This document shows positions 54,074-63,687 of a stretch of DNA of 64,000 bases, piece by piece. Below the pieces are notes generated by a model that saw only the letters and a program-made list of their open reading frames with translations, made no database searches and was not told the origin of the DNA. Position 1 is the stretch's first letter; each line of letters starts with the position of its first letter. Source of the DNA: Phycisphaerales bacterium (GTDB lineage: Bacteria; Planctomycetota; Phycisphaerae; Phycisphaerales; UBA1924); contig CANHCQ010000006.1 of assembly GCA_947459215.1 (NCBI GenBank), positions 62,001-126,000 on the forward strand, written 5' to 3'. The position numbers were made by a program, and so were the translations under genes.

Positions 54074-54537
54074 CACCCACCTCCCGTCCCGGCGTACCGG
54101 GGACCCGGCGCGGCCGGACGAATGCCCGAGCCGACACCGACTCAACAGTCCTTTTCAAGGCTCCGACCCGCCAGCATCCCGCAGCAGACCCGCGCAAGAA
54201 CCGCGCCGACGGCGACGGCGGCGACGGATGGGGCGGATGTGCGGGCCGGGCACCCCGGTCGGTCGATCTTCTAGAAAGCACGCCGCGGGACGGTCTTCGG
54301 CGAAGGTCCCAGAATCACGACCGCCGGAATCACGCCCCGGGTCTGGCCGTGTATGCTGGGGCTGTCATCGGATCCCGCTCTGTGCACAGAGCGGACTGCG
54401 TTCTGGCCGTCGCTCCGCCCCGGGGTCGTGGGAGAAAGGGGTGCAGCGGCGGGCGTTGTCATTCGGTCCGGGGCCAGCGGCCTTGGACCGACCGTTCTGA
54501 CCCCCATCCCGGAAGGCCGGGCAGGAGAATCCCCGAC
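54074..54537. other. Divergent control region upstream of the type VI-like operon
   Basis: This 464-base gap contains a GC hairpin near 54085-54115, a TATGCT hexamer at 54352-54357 and the palindrome at 54376-54393. AGGAG at 54523-54527 serves the TTG at 54538. I see no gene in it. Confidence 0.5.
54376..54393. promoter_or_regulatory. 18-bp perfect palindrome, candidate operator
   Basis: CGCTCTGTGCACAGAGCG is a perfect palindrome centred about 150 bases before the operon start. It is 18 bases after a TATGCT hexamer, a position expected for a repressor site. Confidence 0.4.
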
Positions 54538-55272
54538 TTGGCGGCACGCAGCGCGACAGCCTGGCACACACGACTGCTTCAAGCCGAGGAAGCCCTCGCC
54601 CGCGCCCGCGAGGCGATCGGCAAGGGCGAGTCGCCCGACGAAGCGCTCGCCGACGCTCGGCGCCAGATCGATCGGGCCAAACTCGACATGCACGCCGCCG
54701 ACCAGATCGGCGACACCTTCGGCCAGCTCGACCAGTTGGTGTGGAACGCGTGGAACAAGAAGATCGCGCCCGACTCGGCCTTGGCCCGCGAGGGCAACTT
54801 CGCCCAGTCGCTGGCCCGGGTGCTCTCCGAAGGCGACGACCAGAGCCGCGCCAGGGCGCTCGACGAGGTCGAGCGTTCGCTGGCATCGTCGCGCCGCATC
54901 ATGGCCGCACTGATCGCCGCGATCGCCCAGGCGTCGGAGCGGTTCGCCAGCCGCCACGTGATGCGCTATGGCGTGGACACGATCGAGCGGGTGGCCCAAG
55001 CCGAGAACGGCCGCACCAACGCGCGGGTCAGCAACCCCGACGCCGCGGCATGGCGGAAGTACAAAGAACTGATGGGTGAAACAGCCGGGGCGGCGGAGGC
55101 CAACATCGAGGCCGAGATCCTCCGCGCCGTCGCCGAGTTCACCGAATCGCTCGCAGGTACGTTCGCGAGCGCGGAGCGGGACAACCTGTCGCAGTCCCAG
55201 CTCCAGTCCAAAGTCCAAGGACAAGTTCCGGGCCAGGTTCAGGGCCCGCGTGACGCCGGAGGGTCGCAATGA
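54538..55272 (+). CDS. Helical protein, first gene of the type VI-like operon
   Basis: A 244-residue soluble, almost wholly helical protein, rich in Ala, Arg and Glu. The frame is open from 54349, but coding character begins near the TTG at 54538, which has AGGAG 10 bases upstream. The C-terminal half (AAWRKYKELMGETAGAAEANIEAEILRAVAEF) recalls the helical C-terminal domain of TagH/VasC type VI proteins without their FHA domain; this is a weak, visual match. The stop overlaps the next start (ATGA), so it is translated with the TssL-like protein. Confidence 0.6.
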   Translation: MAARSATAWHTRLLQAEEALARAREAIGKGESPDEALADARRQIDRAKLDMHAADQIGDTFGQLDQLVWNAWNKKIAPDSALAREGNFAQSLARVLSEGDDQSRARALDEVERSLASSRRIMAALIAAIAQASERFASRHVMRYGVDTIERVAQAENGRTNARVSNPDAAAWRKYKELMGETAGAAEANIEAEILRAVAEFTESLAGTFASAERDNLSQSQLQSKVQGQVPGQVQGPRDAGGSQ

Positions 55273-56000
55273 GTTTGCTCGAACTCGTCGAGCCGATCTT
55301 GCAGCAGATCTGCCGTCTCAATCGCCTCGCCCGCAAGGGAGCGGCGATCGACCTTTCAGTCGTCCGCTCCGAGCTGCGCGCCGCACTCAACGACGCACGC
55401 GCCAAGGCGTCGGCAGAACCCGACTTCATGCGCGGCTTCGAAACCGTCGAACCATCGCTCTTGGTCTTCATCGATTCCAGCGTGCGTGCCATGCGCGCCG
55501 GTTTCGCGGGCGTCTGGAAGCCGCTTGCCCCCGAACGCGGCGTCGAATCCTCGGTGCGAGTGATCGAAGAAGCCATCGAGAAGGCACTCGCGGACGACTC
55601 GCCCGGCTCGTCGGAGCGATTGGGTGTGTTCGCGCAGATCCTGGGCCTGGGATGCCCGAACATCTACGCCGGCAGCCGCGAGGCCGGATCGAAGAAGCTG
55701 GGCGAAATCCTGCCGCGGCTCTCAGCCCTCGCCGAAGTCGATCAGACGCAGCGCATCTGCCCCGAGGCGTACAAGAACGTGGACGGCCGCATGCTGACGC
55801 TGCCCCCGGCGCGGAGCCTGACAACGGTCGCGATCGCAGCGATCGGGATGCTCGCGGTCGTCGTCGTCGCGTACTTCGCGCTCTTCACCCGGGCGTCGGG
55901 CGATCTGCGCGACACGCTGCAGAAGATCCAGAACTCGTCGGCCACTGAGAACAAAGGCGGCGACAGCAAAGCCACCGAGAACAGCGGAGGTGCGAAGTGA
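55269..56000 (+). CDS. tssL: TssL/DotU-like type VI secretion membrane protein
   Basis: A 243-residue protein with a cytoplasmic helical domain (residues about 1-180) and one membrane segment near the C-terminus (TTVAIAAIGMLAVVVVAYFALF, about residues 180-203). This is the orientation of TssL. The N-terminus LLELVEPILQQICRLNRLAR and the later FIDSSVRAM and LGVFAQILGLGCPN follow the DotU pattern, but several hallmark residues are changed. Position directly before tssM and coupling by GTGA at 55997-56000 support the call. It would form the inner-membrane complex with TssM. Confidence 0.65.
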   Translation: MSLLELVEPILQQICRLNRLARKGAAIDLSVVRSELRAALNDARAKASAEPDFMRGFETVEPSLLVFIDSSVRAMRAGFAGVWKPLAPERGVESSVRVIEEAIEKALADDSPGSSERLGVFAQILGLGCPNIYAGSREAGSKKLGEILPRLSALAEVDQTQRICPEAYKNVDGRMLTLPPARSLTTVAIAAIGMLAVVVVAYFALFTRASGDLRDTLQKIQNSSATENKGGDSKATENSGGAK

Positions 56001-59000
56001 GTCTGACCTCCGCGTTCACGTTCGGCTTTGCCTTCAGCGCCGCCAAGAGCGCATCGTGGGGCGTCGCCCTCACCACGCTCGCCGCGGGCGAGTACTCCGA
56101 GCTCCTGAAGCTCATCCCCAAGGACGGCACGTTCCTCGCCACGCTCGGCATCGGTGCCGTGGTCGTCTCGCTGGGCATCGGCGCGTTCCAGTGGTTCATC
56201 TCGATCCGCGACAAGGCCAAGGGCGTGCCCTTCGCCGAACTCGTCAAGGGCGCCGTCGGCGTCACACCCGCGATCGCCGATCCGGCCCAGCGGGCCCGAC
56301 TCGATGACCTTCGCCGCAAGTTCGACGACGGCGTGCAGAAGTTCCGTGCCGCGGGCAAGGACCTGTACAGCCTGCCGTGGTATCTGCTCGTCGGCCCCGC
56401 CGGCAGCGGCAAGACCGAAGCCCTTCGCCACTGCAACGTCGGCTTCCCGCCCGGGCTGCAGGACTACCTGCAAGGTGCCGGCGGCACACTGAACATGCAC
56501 TGGTGGTTCACCAACCACGCCGTGGTGCTCGACACCGCGGGCCGCATGTTCATGGAGAGCGCGGGCCCCGACGCCGAGGGCGGCGGTGGCGAGTGGGGTG
56601 AGTTCCTGAAGCTGCTCAAGCGCAGCCGCCCCAACCAACCCGTCAACGGCATGTTCCTGGTGATCGGCGCCGACAGCCTCATCCGCGACAAGAGCGAAGA
56701 CATCGAGAGCAAGGCCGGCCGCATCGCCCAGCAGCTCGACACCATCCAGCGCACGCTCGATGTCCGCTTCCCGGTGTTCGTGATCATCACCAAGTGCGAC
56801 CTCATCGCGGGCTTCCGCGAGTTCTTCGACAACGTCACCGACCCAAACCTGCAGCACCAGCTGCTCGGCTGGAGCAACCCCGATCAGCTCGATTCGCCGT
56901 TGCGGGTGGAGCTGGTCGAGGAGCACATGAAGCAGGTGAAGCACAAGCTCACCGCCCGCCGCCTCGCGCTGGTCGCCGACAGCACCCGCTACGCCCAGGG
57001 CACGGGCAAGCGGATGGACGAGGTCGATGAGCTCTACGCGCTGCCGGAGAACCTCGAGAAGGTCGTGCCGCGGCTGAAGCGGTACCTGGAAACTATTTTC
57101 GCCGGCGGCGAGTGGAGCCCCAAGCCGCTCTTCCTCCGCGGCATCTACTTCACCTCCTCGATGCGCGAAGGCGAGGCCCTCGATAACGACCTGGCCAAGG
57201 CCCTGGGCCTCACGCTCGACAGCCTTCCCGGCGGCAAGGTCTGGGAGAAGGAGCGCTCGTTCTTCCTCCGCGATGTCTTCCTCGCCAAGGCCTTCCGCGA
57301 GAAGGGCCTCGTCACCCGCGCCACCAACGTGCAGAAGCAGATCGCCAACCGCCGCTTCGCCATCCTCGGCTCGGTGGCGACCGCCGCGGCACTCGTGCTC
57401 GGCTTCACCTTCTACGGCCAGCGCGAACTCACCCGCTCCATCGAAGGCCCCCGAGCCTTCTGGAACTCCATCGGCGTGGCGCTGGGCGTCATCGACGCGC
57501 CCAAGACCGACGAACCCGCGATCGCGACGCAGGGCACGCAGGCCACCCGCGGCGACACCGCGATCGTGCGCTTCGAGGCACCCAACTGGGTCTACAGCGG
57601 CGACCGCGCCGACGTCCAGCTCCCCGAGGGCATGGTCGCGCGATCCAAGCTGGCGTCGCTCACGCTGCAGCGCTCGAACGAGGGCGTGAGCGTGCCATTG
57701 GTCTTCTCGCCCGCCGCAACCGTCGCCGGTGCCGGCGGCGGCTTCACCAAAGAACAGCGTGCGGCCCACGCCGCGGTGCTGGAAAAGACCGTCCTCAAGC
57801 CGCTGGTCGACGGAGCGCGTCAGCGCCTCAGCGAGACCACCGTGTGGGACAGCCGCGCCACCAACGCGCTGGCGGAGATGATCCGGCTGGAAACGCTGAA
57901 ACTGAATCTCGCCCCCGCGGGCGGACCTCGCGCGACGCTGGTGGACCTGAAGGCCCTCTTCAACTTCGTGATGAACACCAAGCAGGCGCCCGAGGAACTC
58001 CGCTCGTGGCAGGACGCCATCGACGCGACGTACGCGGTCGGCACCAGCGGCACGAAGCTCTCGTGGCCCCCGGCGAGCCTGAAGGTCGGCGATGTCGCCG
58101 CCCTGCGCTCGATCCGTGAAGGCCTCGAGAAGTTCGCGGCCAGCTGGCCCGAGCGTGCCCGCGGCGACGAGTTCGCACTGGGCCGCCTGTCACTGCTCGC
58201 CGACGCGCTCGGCGCGTTCCGTGCCGAGGAGACGCGCCTCCAGGGGCTGCGCGGGATGCCCAGCGGCGATGGAAAGGTCACCGAACTGGTGCAGACCGCC
58301 GCCGAGTACGAATCATTCCAGGCCGAGGCACGGACGCGGCTGGAGGCGCTTGCGGCGGCCGCGGGCAAGGCGGATGAACTCTTGAAGTCCATGAAACTCG
58401 ACGCCGCCGAACTGGCCAACGGCATCGAGGCGACCAAACGCGAGGCGCTCGAGCAGATCAGCGCCGAGTACGCGCTCTTGATCTCGCAGCTGCCGTCGCT
58501 GCCCGAGAGCGACACCGCGGCCATCGAGCCGGCGCCGGCGGGCGAGATCCGGCAGTTGATCGTGGCACGGCGTGAGAGCGCCGAGAAGTCGCTCGATGCA
58601 TCCGCAAGCCGGGTGAACACACGCCTGTCGCCGCTGCTGCCGATGGTCGCCACCGGCGCGGGCGGCGAGGAAGTCTCCTACCGCGTGCGCTTCAACGCCT
58701 ACCAGCGTGGCGCGAAGGATCTGTTCGAACGCAGCGCCGCCGCCGAGGGCGAGTGGTACGGCCTGGCCGATCGCTTCCGCGAGCTCGACGCACGCGTCGA
58801 TCGCACGCGGGCCGACATCGAATCGATCGCACGCGGCGTCTCCGACGTCTCAGCTCGCAACGCCACCATCGGCGTCGCGACCACGCTCGCCCGCACCGCG
58901 CGGGCCGCGAGCGCAACGGATGTACTCCGCGCGTTTCTCGCGAAGTTGCCGGAATCCGCCGACGGCGTCCGCTCCGCCGTGCAGTCGATCGCCGAGAGCA

Positions 59001-60493
59001 GGGGCCTCAAGCCCCTGACCAAGCCAACCGTCGCGATGCTGGGCCTGCAGGGCGGCGAGATCCCCATCGCCTACGCGCCCCAGGCTGCGGGCGTGGTGCT
59101 GCAGGGCTTGTCGCGGGCGGAGCAGGAAGTGAGCGGCGTGGGCATGGGTGCGGGTGGGGGCGGAGCCGTGATCGACAAGGCGCTCCTGAGCGTCGAGATC
59201 AAGTCCCGCGGCCGCGGACTGGACGAGTATGCCAAGGCGTACGCCAACGCCTGGGCGGTCGGACTCGTGAAGGAGATGTCGCTCGCCGACGGGCTGTCGG
59301 CGTGGTCGGCCCTCGGGCCGGCGATGGCCGAGAACACCGAGAAGTTGATCGATCGAGCGGCGGACCTGCGCACGCTCGCGTCTGCCGCGGCGGAGGCGAT
59401 CGAGCCCCTGCCGGCAAGCGTGAAGGCACTGCCGGAGGTCAAGGCCGCACAAGAGCGGCTGCAGACGACGGTGCGGGCGCTCTCGGACGAAACAGGCCTT
59501 CGCAAGCGCGCCGATGCGCTCAAGACGCTCGCGCCCCTGGGCACGCTCGAATGGCGTGCGGCTCGTGCAGCGCTGCTCGCCAGCGGCTCGGGTGAAGCAA
59601 TGACCGATGCGCTCACCACGCTCGCCGCAGCCCCAGCCCGGGCGATCAGCGATGAATCGCTGGCCCTGGGCGTGCTGCGATCGCTGCGAGATCAGTACGA
59701 GTCCAACGCCCGCGACGCGGTGAAGCTGCTGGCGTCATCGGAGCGTTGGCCGCTGTCACGCAGCGCCGATCAGACCAAGGGGCTCGACGAAGCGTCGCTC
59801 CTGAAGGCCGTGGACGCCGCGGAATTGCTCGCCGGCGGCACCGGCGTCGCCGCGAGCACGACCGGTGAGTTCCGCGATCTCCTGCTCGCGCTCCGCGGAC
59901 GGGGCGTGCTGAACGACGAGCAGCGTTCGCGGATCGATCGCGTCCGCGGCGTGGCTTCGGCGCTCGCTTCGGGCCTGGCCCAGAAGCAGCCGATCGTGGT
60001 CTCGATCGTGCCGGTGTGGAGCCGTCGCGATCTGGAAGCGCTCCCCGCGCTCTCCTCGCTGGGTGTCGCAAGCTCGGGAGACGTGGTCGAGTGGTTCGAG
60101 CAGATGGAGGTCGTCCCGGCGGGCGGTGCGCCACTGCCCCGGGTGACGCTCCGCGGTCTCGACGCAGCCCGTGCCGCGGAACTGGTGCGACAGTTGTCGC
60201 TCAAGAGCCCCGGCCCGGGCGTGACGATCCGGTTCTACCGCAACCTCGGCGACGCCGCACCCGCGGGCGAGACAACGCTCAACGGCCCGTGGGTGGCCGC
60301 CGCGGTCGCGCTGCTCCCGGGCGCCAAGCCGACGGCGCTCACTCCCGCGAACGCCGCAACCGCATGGATCGTGCCGCTGCCGGTGGTCGAGACCGAGACC
60401 AAGCAGACCTACCACCTCTGGCTCAACGTGACTTTCTCCTCGCCCATGCCGCGGCCGGAGGACTGGCCCGGATCCACCAACTGGCCCCGTTAG
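55997..60493 (+). CDS. tssM: TssM/IcmF-type type VI secretion protein
   Basis: A 1498-residue inner-membrane protein, longer than typical TssM (about 1100-1300). It has one or two N-terminal spans (the clear one near residues 48-67), then an NTPase domain. PWYLLVGPAGSGKTEAL is Walker A at about 133-140, VVLDTAGR is Walker B at about 178, and ITKCDLI is at about 264. A span follows at about 453-475, then about 1000 periplasmic residues. All three nucleotide motifs are intact. GTG start, with GGAGGT upstream. It is the central energised scaffold of type VI secretion and contacts TssL and an outer-membrane partner. Confidence 0.93.
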   Translation: MSLTSAFTFGFAFSAAKSASWGVALTTLAAGEYSELLKLIPKDGTFLATLGIGAVVVSLGIGAFQWFISIRDKAKGVPFAELVKGAVGVTPAIADPAQRARLDDLRRKFDDGVQKFRAAGKDLYSLPWYLLVGPAGSGKTEALRHCNVGFPPGLQDYLQGAGGTLNMHWWFTNHAVVLDTAGRMFMESAGPDAEGGGGEWGEFLKLLKRSRPNQPVNGMFLVIGADSLIRDKSEDIESKAGRIAQQLDTIQRTLDVRFPVFVIITKCDLIAGFREFFDNVTDPNLQHQLLGWSNPDQLDSPLRVELVEEHMKQVKHKLTARRLALVADSTRYAQGTGKRMDEVDELYALPENLEKVVPRLKRYLETIFAGGEWSPKPLFLRGIYFTSSMREGEALDNDLAKALGLTLDSLPGGKVWEKERSFFLRDVFLAKAFREKGLVTRATNVQKQIANRRFAILGSVATAAALVLGFTFYGQRELTRSIEGPRAFWNSIGVALGVIDAPKTDEPAIATQGTQATRGDTAIVRFEAPNWVYSGDRADVQLPEGMVARSKLASLTLQRSNEGVSVPLVFSPAATVAGAGGGFTKEQRAAHAAVLEKTVLKPLVDGARQRLSETTVWDSRATNALAEMIRLETLKLNLAPAGGPRATLVDLKALFNFVMNTKQAPEELRSWQDAIDATYAVGTSGTKLSWPPASLKVGDVAALRSIREGLEKFAASWPERARGDEFALGRLSLLADALGAFRAEETRLQGLRGMPSGDGKVTELVQTAAEYESFQAEARTRLEALAAAAGKADELLKSMKLDAAELANGIEATKREALEQISAEYALLISQLPSLPESDTAAIEPAPAGEIRQLIVARRESAEKSLDASASRVNTRLSPLLPMVATGAGGEEVSYRVRFNAYQRGAKDLFERSAAAEGEWYGLADRFRELDARVDRTRADIESIARGVSDVSARNATIGVATTLARTARAASATDVLRAFLAKLPESADGVRSAVQSIAESRGLKPLTKPTVAMLGLQGGEIPIAYAPQAAGVVLQGLSRAEQEVSGVGMGAGGGGAVIDKALLSVEIKSRGRGLDEYAKAYANAWAVGLVKEMSLADGLSAWSALGPAMAENTEKLIDRAADLRTLASAAAEAIEPLPASVKALPEVKAAQERLQTTVRALSDETGLRKRADALKTLAPLGTLEWRAARAALLASGSGEAMTDALTTLAAAPARAISDESLALGVLRSLRDQYESNARDAVKLLASSERWPLSRSADQTKGLDEASLLKAVDAAELLAGGTGVAASTTGEFRDLLLALRGRGVLNDEQRSRIDRVRGVASALASGLAQKQPIVVSIVPVWSRRDLEALPALSSLGVASSGDVVEWFEQMEVVPAGGAPLPRVTLRGLDAARAAELVRQLSLKSPGPGVTIRFYRNLGDAAPAGETTLNGPWVAAAVALLPGAKPTALTPANAATAWIVPLPVVETETKQTYHLWLNVTFSSPMPRPEDWPGSTNWPR

Positions 60494-60503
60494 TACCGCA
60501 CGG

Positions 60504-61520
60504 ATGCTCAAGAAGATCTCGCAATGGCTGGGCGGATTGTCCGGCGCGTCCTCGGGCGCGGCGGAGCCGCTCGCGCAGATCTCCCTCTTCGGCAAGCATC
60601 CCGGCTGGGACGATCACATGGAGGACCTGGGCCTCCTCACCCAGCGGCTCGTCGATGTGCGCAGGGCGCTGTACGCCGAGGGCATTGCCGGCAACATCGA
60701 CAACGGCGCCTGGGAGAAGCTCACGCCCGATGCCAAGATCGCGCGGTTCGATCACGCGTTTGTCTGGCGCTACGGGCCTTCGGAGTTCGTCTACGGCCGC
60801 CTGTGGGCGAGCCGCGACGCTCGCGGACGCGACAAGTATCCGATGGTGGCTTGCTTCCACAGCCGCGGCCTGCGACTGGACAAGATGGCCCCGCGCTGCG
60901 CCGCGATCATCGAACGGCTCTCAAACGCCTGCCGTCGCACCGACGACGCGCACGCCGTCCGCGGCGAGTTCCTCCGCGAGAGCGAGGCCGCCAAGGCTCA
61001 AGCGCCCGCGTTGATCGGAGAGAGCCCGAGCTTCGACGCCTCGTGCCTGAAGCTCGCGGCGACCGACGCGGCGCTGCTCGCCGACGCTGGCGAAGGGCTG
61101 AACCGCTGCTGCTATTCCATCTGGCGCGAAGGGCACGCCGCCGCCAAGTCCATGAAGTCCGGCAGTCAGCGCGGCACCCACGTGCGACTGCCCGTCATCG
61201 ACGTTGCCGAGTCTTCGCTCGGCCGCGGCGGCAGCGCGTGGGTCTGGACGACAGTCGCCCACGATGTGCTCGCCGAGCGCGGCATCGGCCACGACGGCCT
61301 GCTCGCGATCGAGTCGCTCGAGTGCGGCCACGTGGACCTGATCTGCTGCGGGGCCGAAGGCCGCTTCGCGCCGACAGAGCTGTTCTGCCTCAAGGCGGCC
61401 CGCAGCGCGATTCCCGCGGCGAACGAAGTGCCGTACACCATCGAGCCCGCATTCGCGGCACAGGTGAACGCTCGCGTCACCGCGTGGGCGAGCGATGCGA
61501 CAAAGGGGGCCAGCACGTGA
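60504..61520 (+). CDS. tagF: TagF-family type VI secretion regulator
   Basis: A 338-residue protein. The N-terminal part matches TagF (ImpM): ISLFGKHPGWDDHMEDLGL, FDHAFVWRYGPSEFVYGRLWASRDARGRDKYPMVACF. TagF proteins act after translation to hold type VI secretion inactive. The C-terminal half is family-typical in length but less conserved. It starts 10 bases after tssM and its stop overlaps the next start (GTGA at 61517-61520), so it belongs to the same operon. Confidence 0.87.
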   Translation: MLKKISQWLGGLSGASSGAAEPLAQISLFGKHPGWDDHMEDLGLLTQRLVDVRRALYAEGIAGNIDNGAWEKLTPDAKIARFDHAFVWRYGPSEFVYGRLWASRDARGRDKYPMVACFHSRGLRLDKMAPRCAAIIERLSNACRRTDDAHAVRGEFLRESEAAKAQAPALIGESPSFDASCLKLAATDAALLADAGEGLNRCCYSIWREGHAAAKSMKSGSQRGTHVRLPVIDVAESSLGRGGSAWVWTTVAHDVLAERGIGHDGLLAIESLECGHVDLICCGAEGRFAPTELFCLKAARSAIPAANEVPYTIEPAFAAQVNARVTAWASDATKGAST

Positions 61521-63574
61521 TCGCAGCGCGTGCGACATCCACGCGTCTGATCGCGGCGATGCTGATCGCCTGTGGCCTTGCCGCGCCCGCGTTTGCACAG
61601 CTTGTTCCGCCCGCCCCGCGGCGCGCCGAGCCCGAGAAGCCCACGCCGCCACCGGGCGATCGTCCCGCGACCGAGACACAGGTCCCGACGCCGCCGATCT
61701 CACCGATCCCGCCGACACTGTCGATCCCGCTCGACGAAGACAACCTTCCGCAGGCGAGCACGACGCAGGAAGGCGGCCCGCCCTACAAGGTGCGTCGATT
61801 CGTCCTGCAGTACCGCAGCCAGCATCCCGATCTGCCGCCGATCGATGAGTTGTCGATGCTGACAGTGGAACTCGGCCTGACAGCCCAGGGCTACGTCGGC
61901 CCGCGCGACGGCGTGCCGCGGGTTGTGATCCGCCTTGGCGACACCTTCGGCAGCGTGCAGACCGGCGGCGCGAACTTCTTCCCGAGCGCCATCCTGCGGG
62001 TGAGCGAGGCAATCGTCGCCGAACTGCAACGCCGCCAATTGATCGGCCTGTTTGTGATCCCCTCTCCCGACGACATCGACGACCTCACCGGCGATGATCT
62101 CCGCGAGCGCCGCGGCAGGACGGATCTGGGCATCACGATCTGGGCGGGCATCGTGCGCGACGTGCGAACCGTCGCCGCCGGCGATCGCGTGCCCGCGAGC
62201 GAGCAGCGCATCAACAACCCGCTGCACCAGCGGATCATCAACCAGAGCCCGCTCAAGCCCGGCGATCTCCTGCGCAAGGACAAACTCGACAACTTCGCGC
62301 TGCGGAAGAACCGCCACCCCGGGCGGCGCGTCGACGCCGCACTCGGACCGACCGACAAGCCCGGCGAGGTCGTGCTCGATTACCTCGTCAGCGAATCCCG
62401 CCCGTGGACGCTCTACGCGCAGTTGTCGAACACCGGCACCAAGCAGACCAACAACTGGCGCCAGCGCGTCGGCTACACCCACAACCAACTCTCGAATCAC
62501 GACGACGTCTTCCGGCTCGATTACGTCACCAGTTCGTTCAAGGACGTCAACGCCGTCAACGCGTCGTACGACCGCCCCATCGCCGACAGCGGCGTCACCC
62601 TCCGCGGCTACGCGGGCTGGAACCAGTACACCGCCTCCGACGTCGGCCTCGCCGGCGAAACCTTTGAGGGCAGCGGCTCCACCTTCGGCGGCGAGATGTC
62701 CGTCCTGCTCCTGCAGCGCCGCGAATGGTTCCTCGATGCCATCACCGGCGGCCGCTTCGAGGACATCCGCGTCTTCAACAGCGCCGTCGATCAGCGCGCC
62801 AGTTCGACGATCTTCACCGGATACGCCGGGTTCCGCCTCTCACGCGAGACCGACGCCGCGACCACGCGCCTGGGCCTCACGCTCGACACGATGATGCCCT
62901 TCGTCACCGGCGTTCAGCAGGCCGACCTCAACGAGCTCGGCCGCCTCAACCCCGATGGCGCCTGGTCGGCCCTCAAGTGGGAAGCCGAGCACGCGTTTTT
63001 CCTCGAGCCCCTGCTCAACGGGCACGGCAACGCCGTCGCCCCGCCGGGCGCGAGCGAGACCAAGGGCATGACCCTCGCCCACGAACTGGTCTTCTCCACC
63101 CGCGGGCAATACGCCTTCGACAAACGCCTCATCGCCAATACCCAGCAGGTCGCCGGCGGCGTCTACAGCGTCCGCGGCTATCCCGAGTCCATCGCCGCCG
63201 GCGACAGCGTCTTCCTCGCAACCGCGGAATATCGCTTCCATCTGCCGCGCATGCTCACCGTCGAGCCCGATCCGACCAAGACCAAACTCTTCGGCAAGCC
63301 ATTCCGCTACGCGCCGCAGCAGCCCTACGGGCGGGCCGATTGGGATCTCATCTTCCGCGCGTTCATCGATGTCGGACGCACCGTCAACAGCCGCATCGAG
63401 AGCTTCGAGAACAACGCCACCCTCATTGGCACCGGTGTTGGCCTCGAGTTCCAGTTCCAGCAGAATCTCAGCGCCCGCCTCGACTACGGCGTCGCACTCC
63501 GCGGCGTCGAAGCCACCGACCCGATCACCGCCGGCGATGGACGCTTGCACTTTGTGCTGACGGTGCTGTACTGA
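61517..63574 (+). CDS. FhaC/ShlB-type outer-membrane transporter (two-partner secretion, Omp85 superfamily)
   Basis: A 685-residue exported protein. After a signal peptide (cleavage after about residue 28, AFAQ), a Pro-rich linker of about 45 residues follows, then POTRA-like domains (about 90-270) and a C-terminal beta-barrel. The barrel contains the L6 motif SVRGYPESIAAGDSVFLATAEYRF and ends in a strand with terminal aromatic Tyr, typical of Omp85 proteins. The family exports partner proteins or inserts outer-membrane proteins. Its start overlaps tagF, so it is co-translated with type VI parts, which is unusual. No TpsA-type exoprotein is nearby. Confidence 0.83.
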   Translation: MIAARATSTRLIAAMLIACGLAAPAFAQLVPPAPRRAEPEKPTPPPGDRPATETQVPTPPISPIPPTLSIPLDEDNLPQASTTQEGGPPYKVRRFVLQYRSQHPDLPPIDELSMLTVELGLTAQGYVGPRDGVPRVVIRLGDTFGSVQTGGANFFPSAILRVSEAIVAELQRRQLIGLFVIPSPDDIDDLTGDDLRERRGRTDLGITIWAGIVRDVRTVAAGDRVPASEQRINNPLHQRIINQSPLKPGDLLRKDKLDNFALRKNRHPGRRVDAALGPTDKPGEVVLDYLVSESRPWTLYAQLSNTGTKQTNNWRQRVGYTHNQLSNHDDVFRLDYVTSSFKDVNAVNASYDRPIADSGVTLRGYAGWNQYTASDVGLAGETFEGSGSTFGGEMSVLLLQRREWFLDAITGGRFEDIRVFNSAVDQRASSTIFTGYAGFRLSRETDAATTRLGLTLDTMMPFVTGVQQADLNELGRLNPDGAWSALKWEAEHAFFLEPLLNGHGNAVAPPGASETKGMTLAHELVFSTRGQYAFDKRLIANTQQVAGGVYSVRGYPESIAAGDSVFLATAEYRFHLPRMLTVEPDPTKTKLFGKPFRYAPQQPYGRADWDLIFRAFIDVGRTVNSRIESFENNATLIGTGVGLEFQFQQNLSARLDYGVALRGVEATDPITAGDGRLHFVLTVLY

Positions 63575-63589
63575 AGCACTCAACGCCCA

Positions 63590-63687
63590 AAGCGATAAAG
63601 AGATGAAGCGATGAAGCGACAAACCTCAAGTGCAAGGCGCGCCGATCGAGGTGCCTTGATTTGAGCTTTGCTGCTTTGAGCTTTCCG
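63590..63687 (+). repeat. Word repeats, family F (copy 2)
   Basis: AAGCGAT/GATGAAGC words (63590-63621) and TTTGAGCTTTGCTGC words (63655-63687) lie between two convergent stops. Parts of the two halves are complementary. Confidence 0.6.

Noticed and set aside
55742-57769. 675-codon minus-strand frame opposite tssM
   Set aside because: It is an antisense shadow of the TssM NTPase domain.
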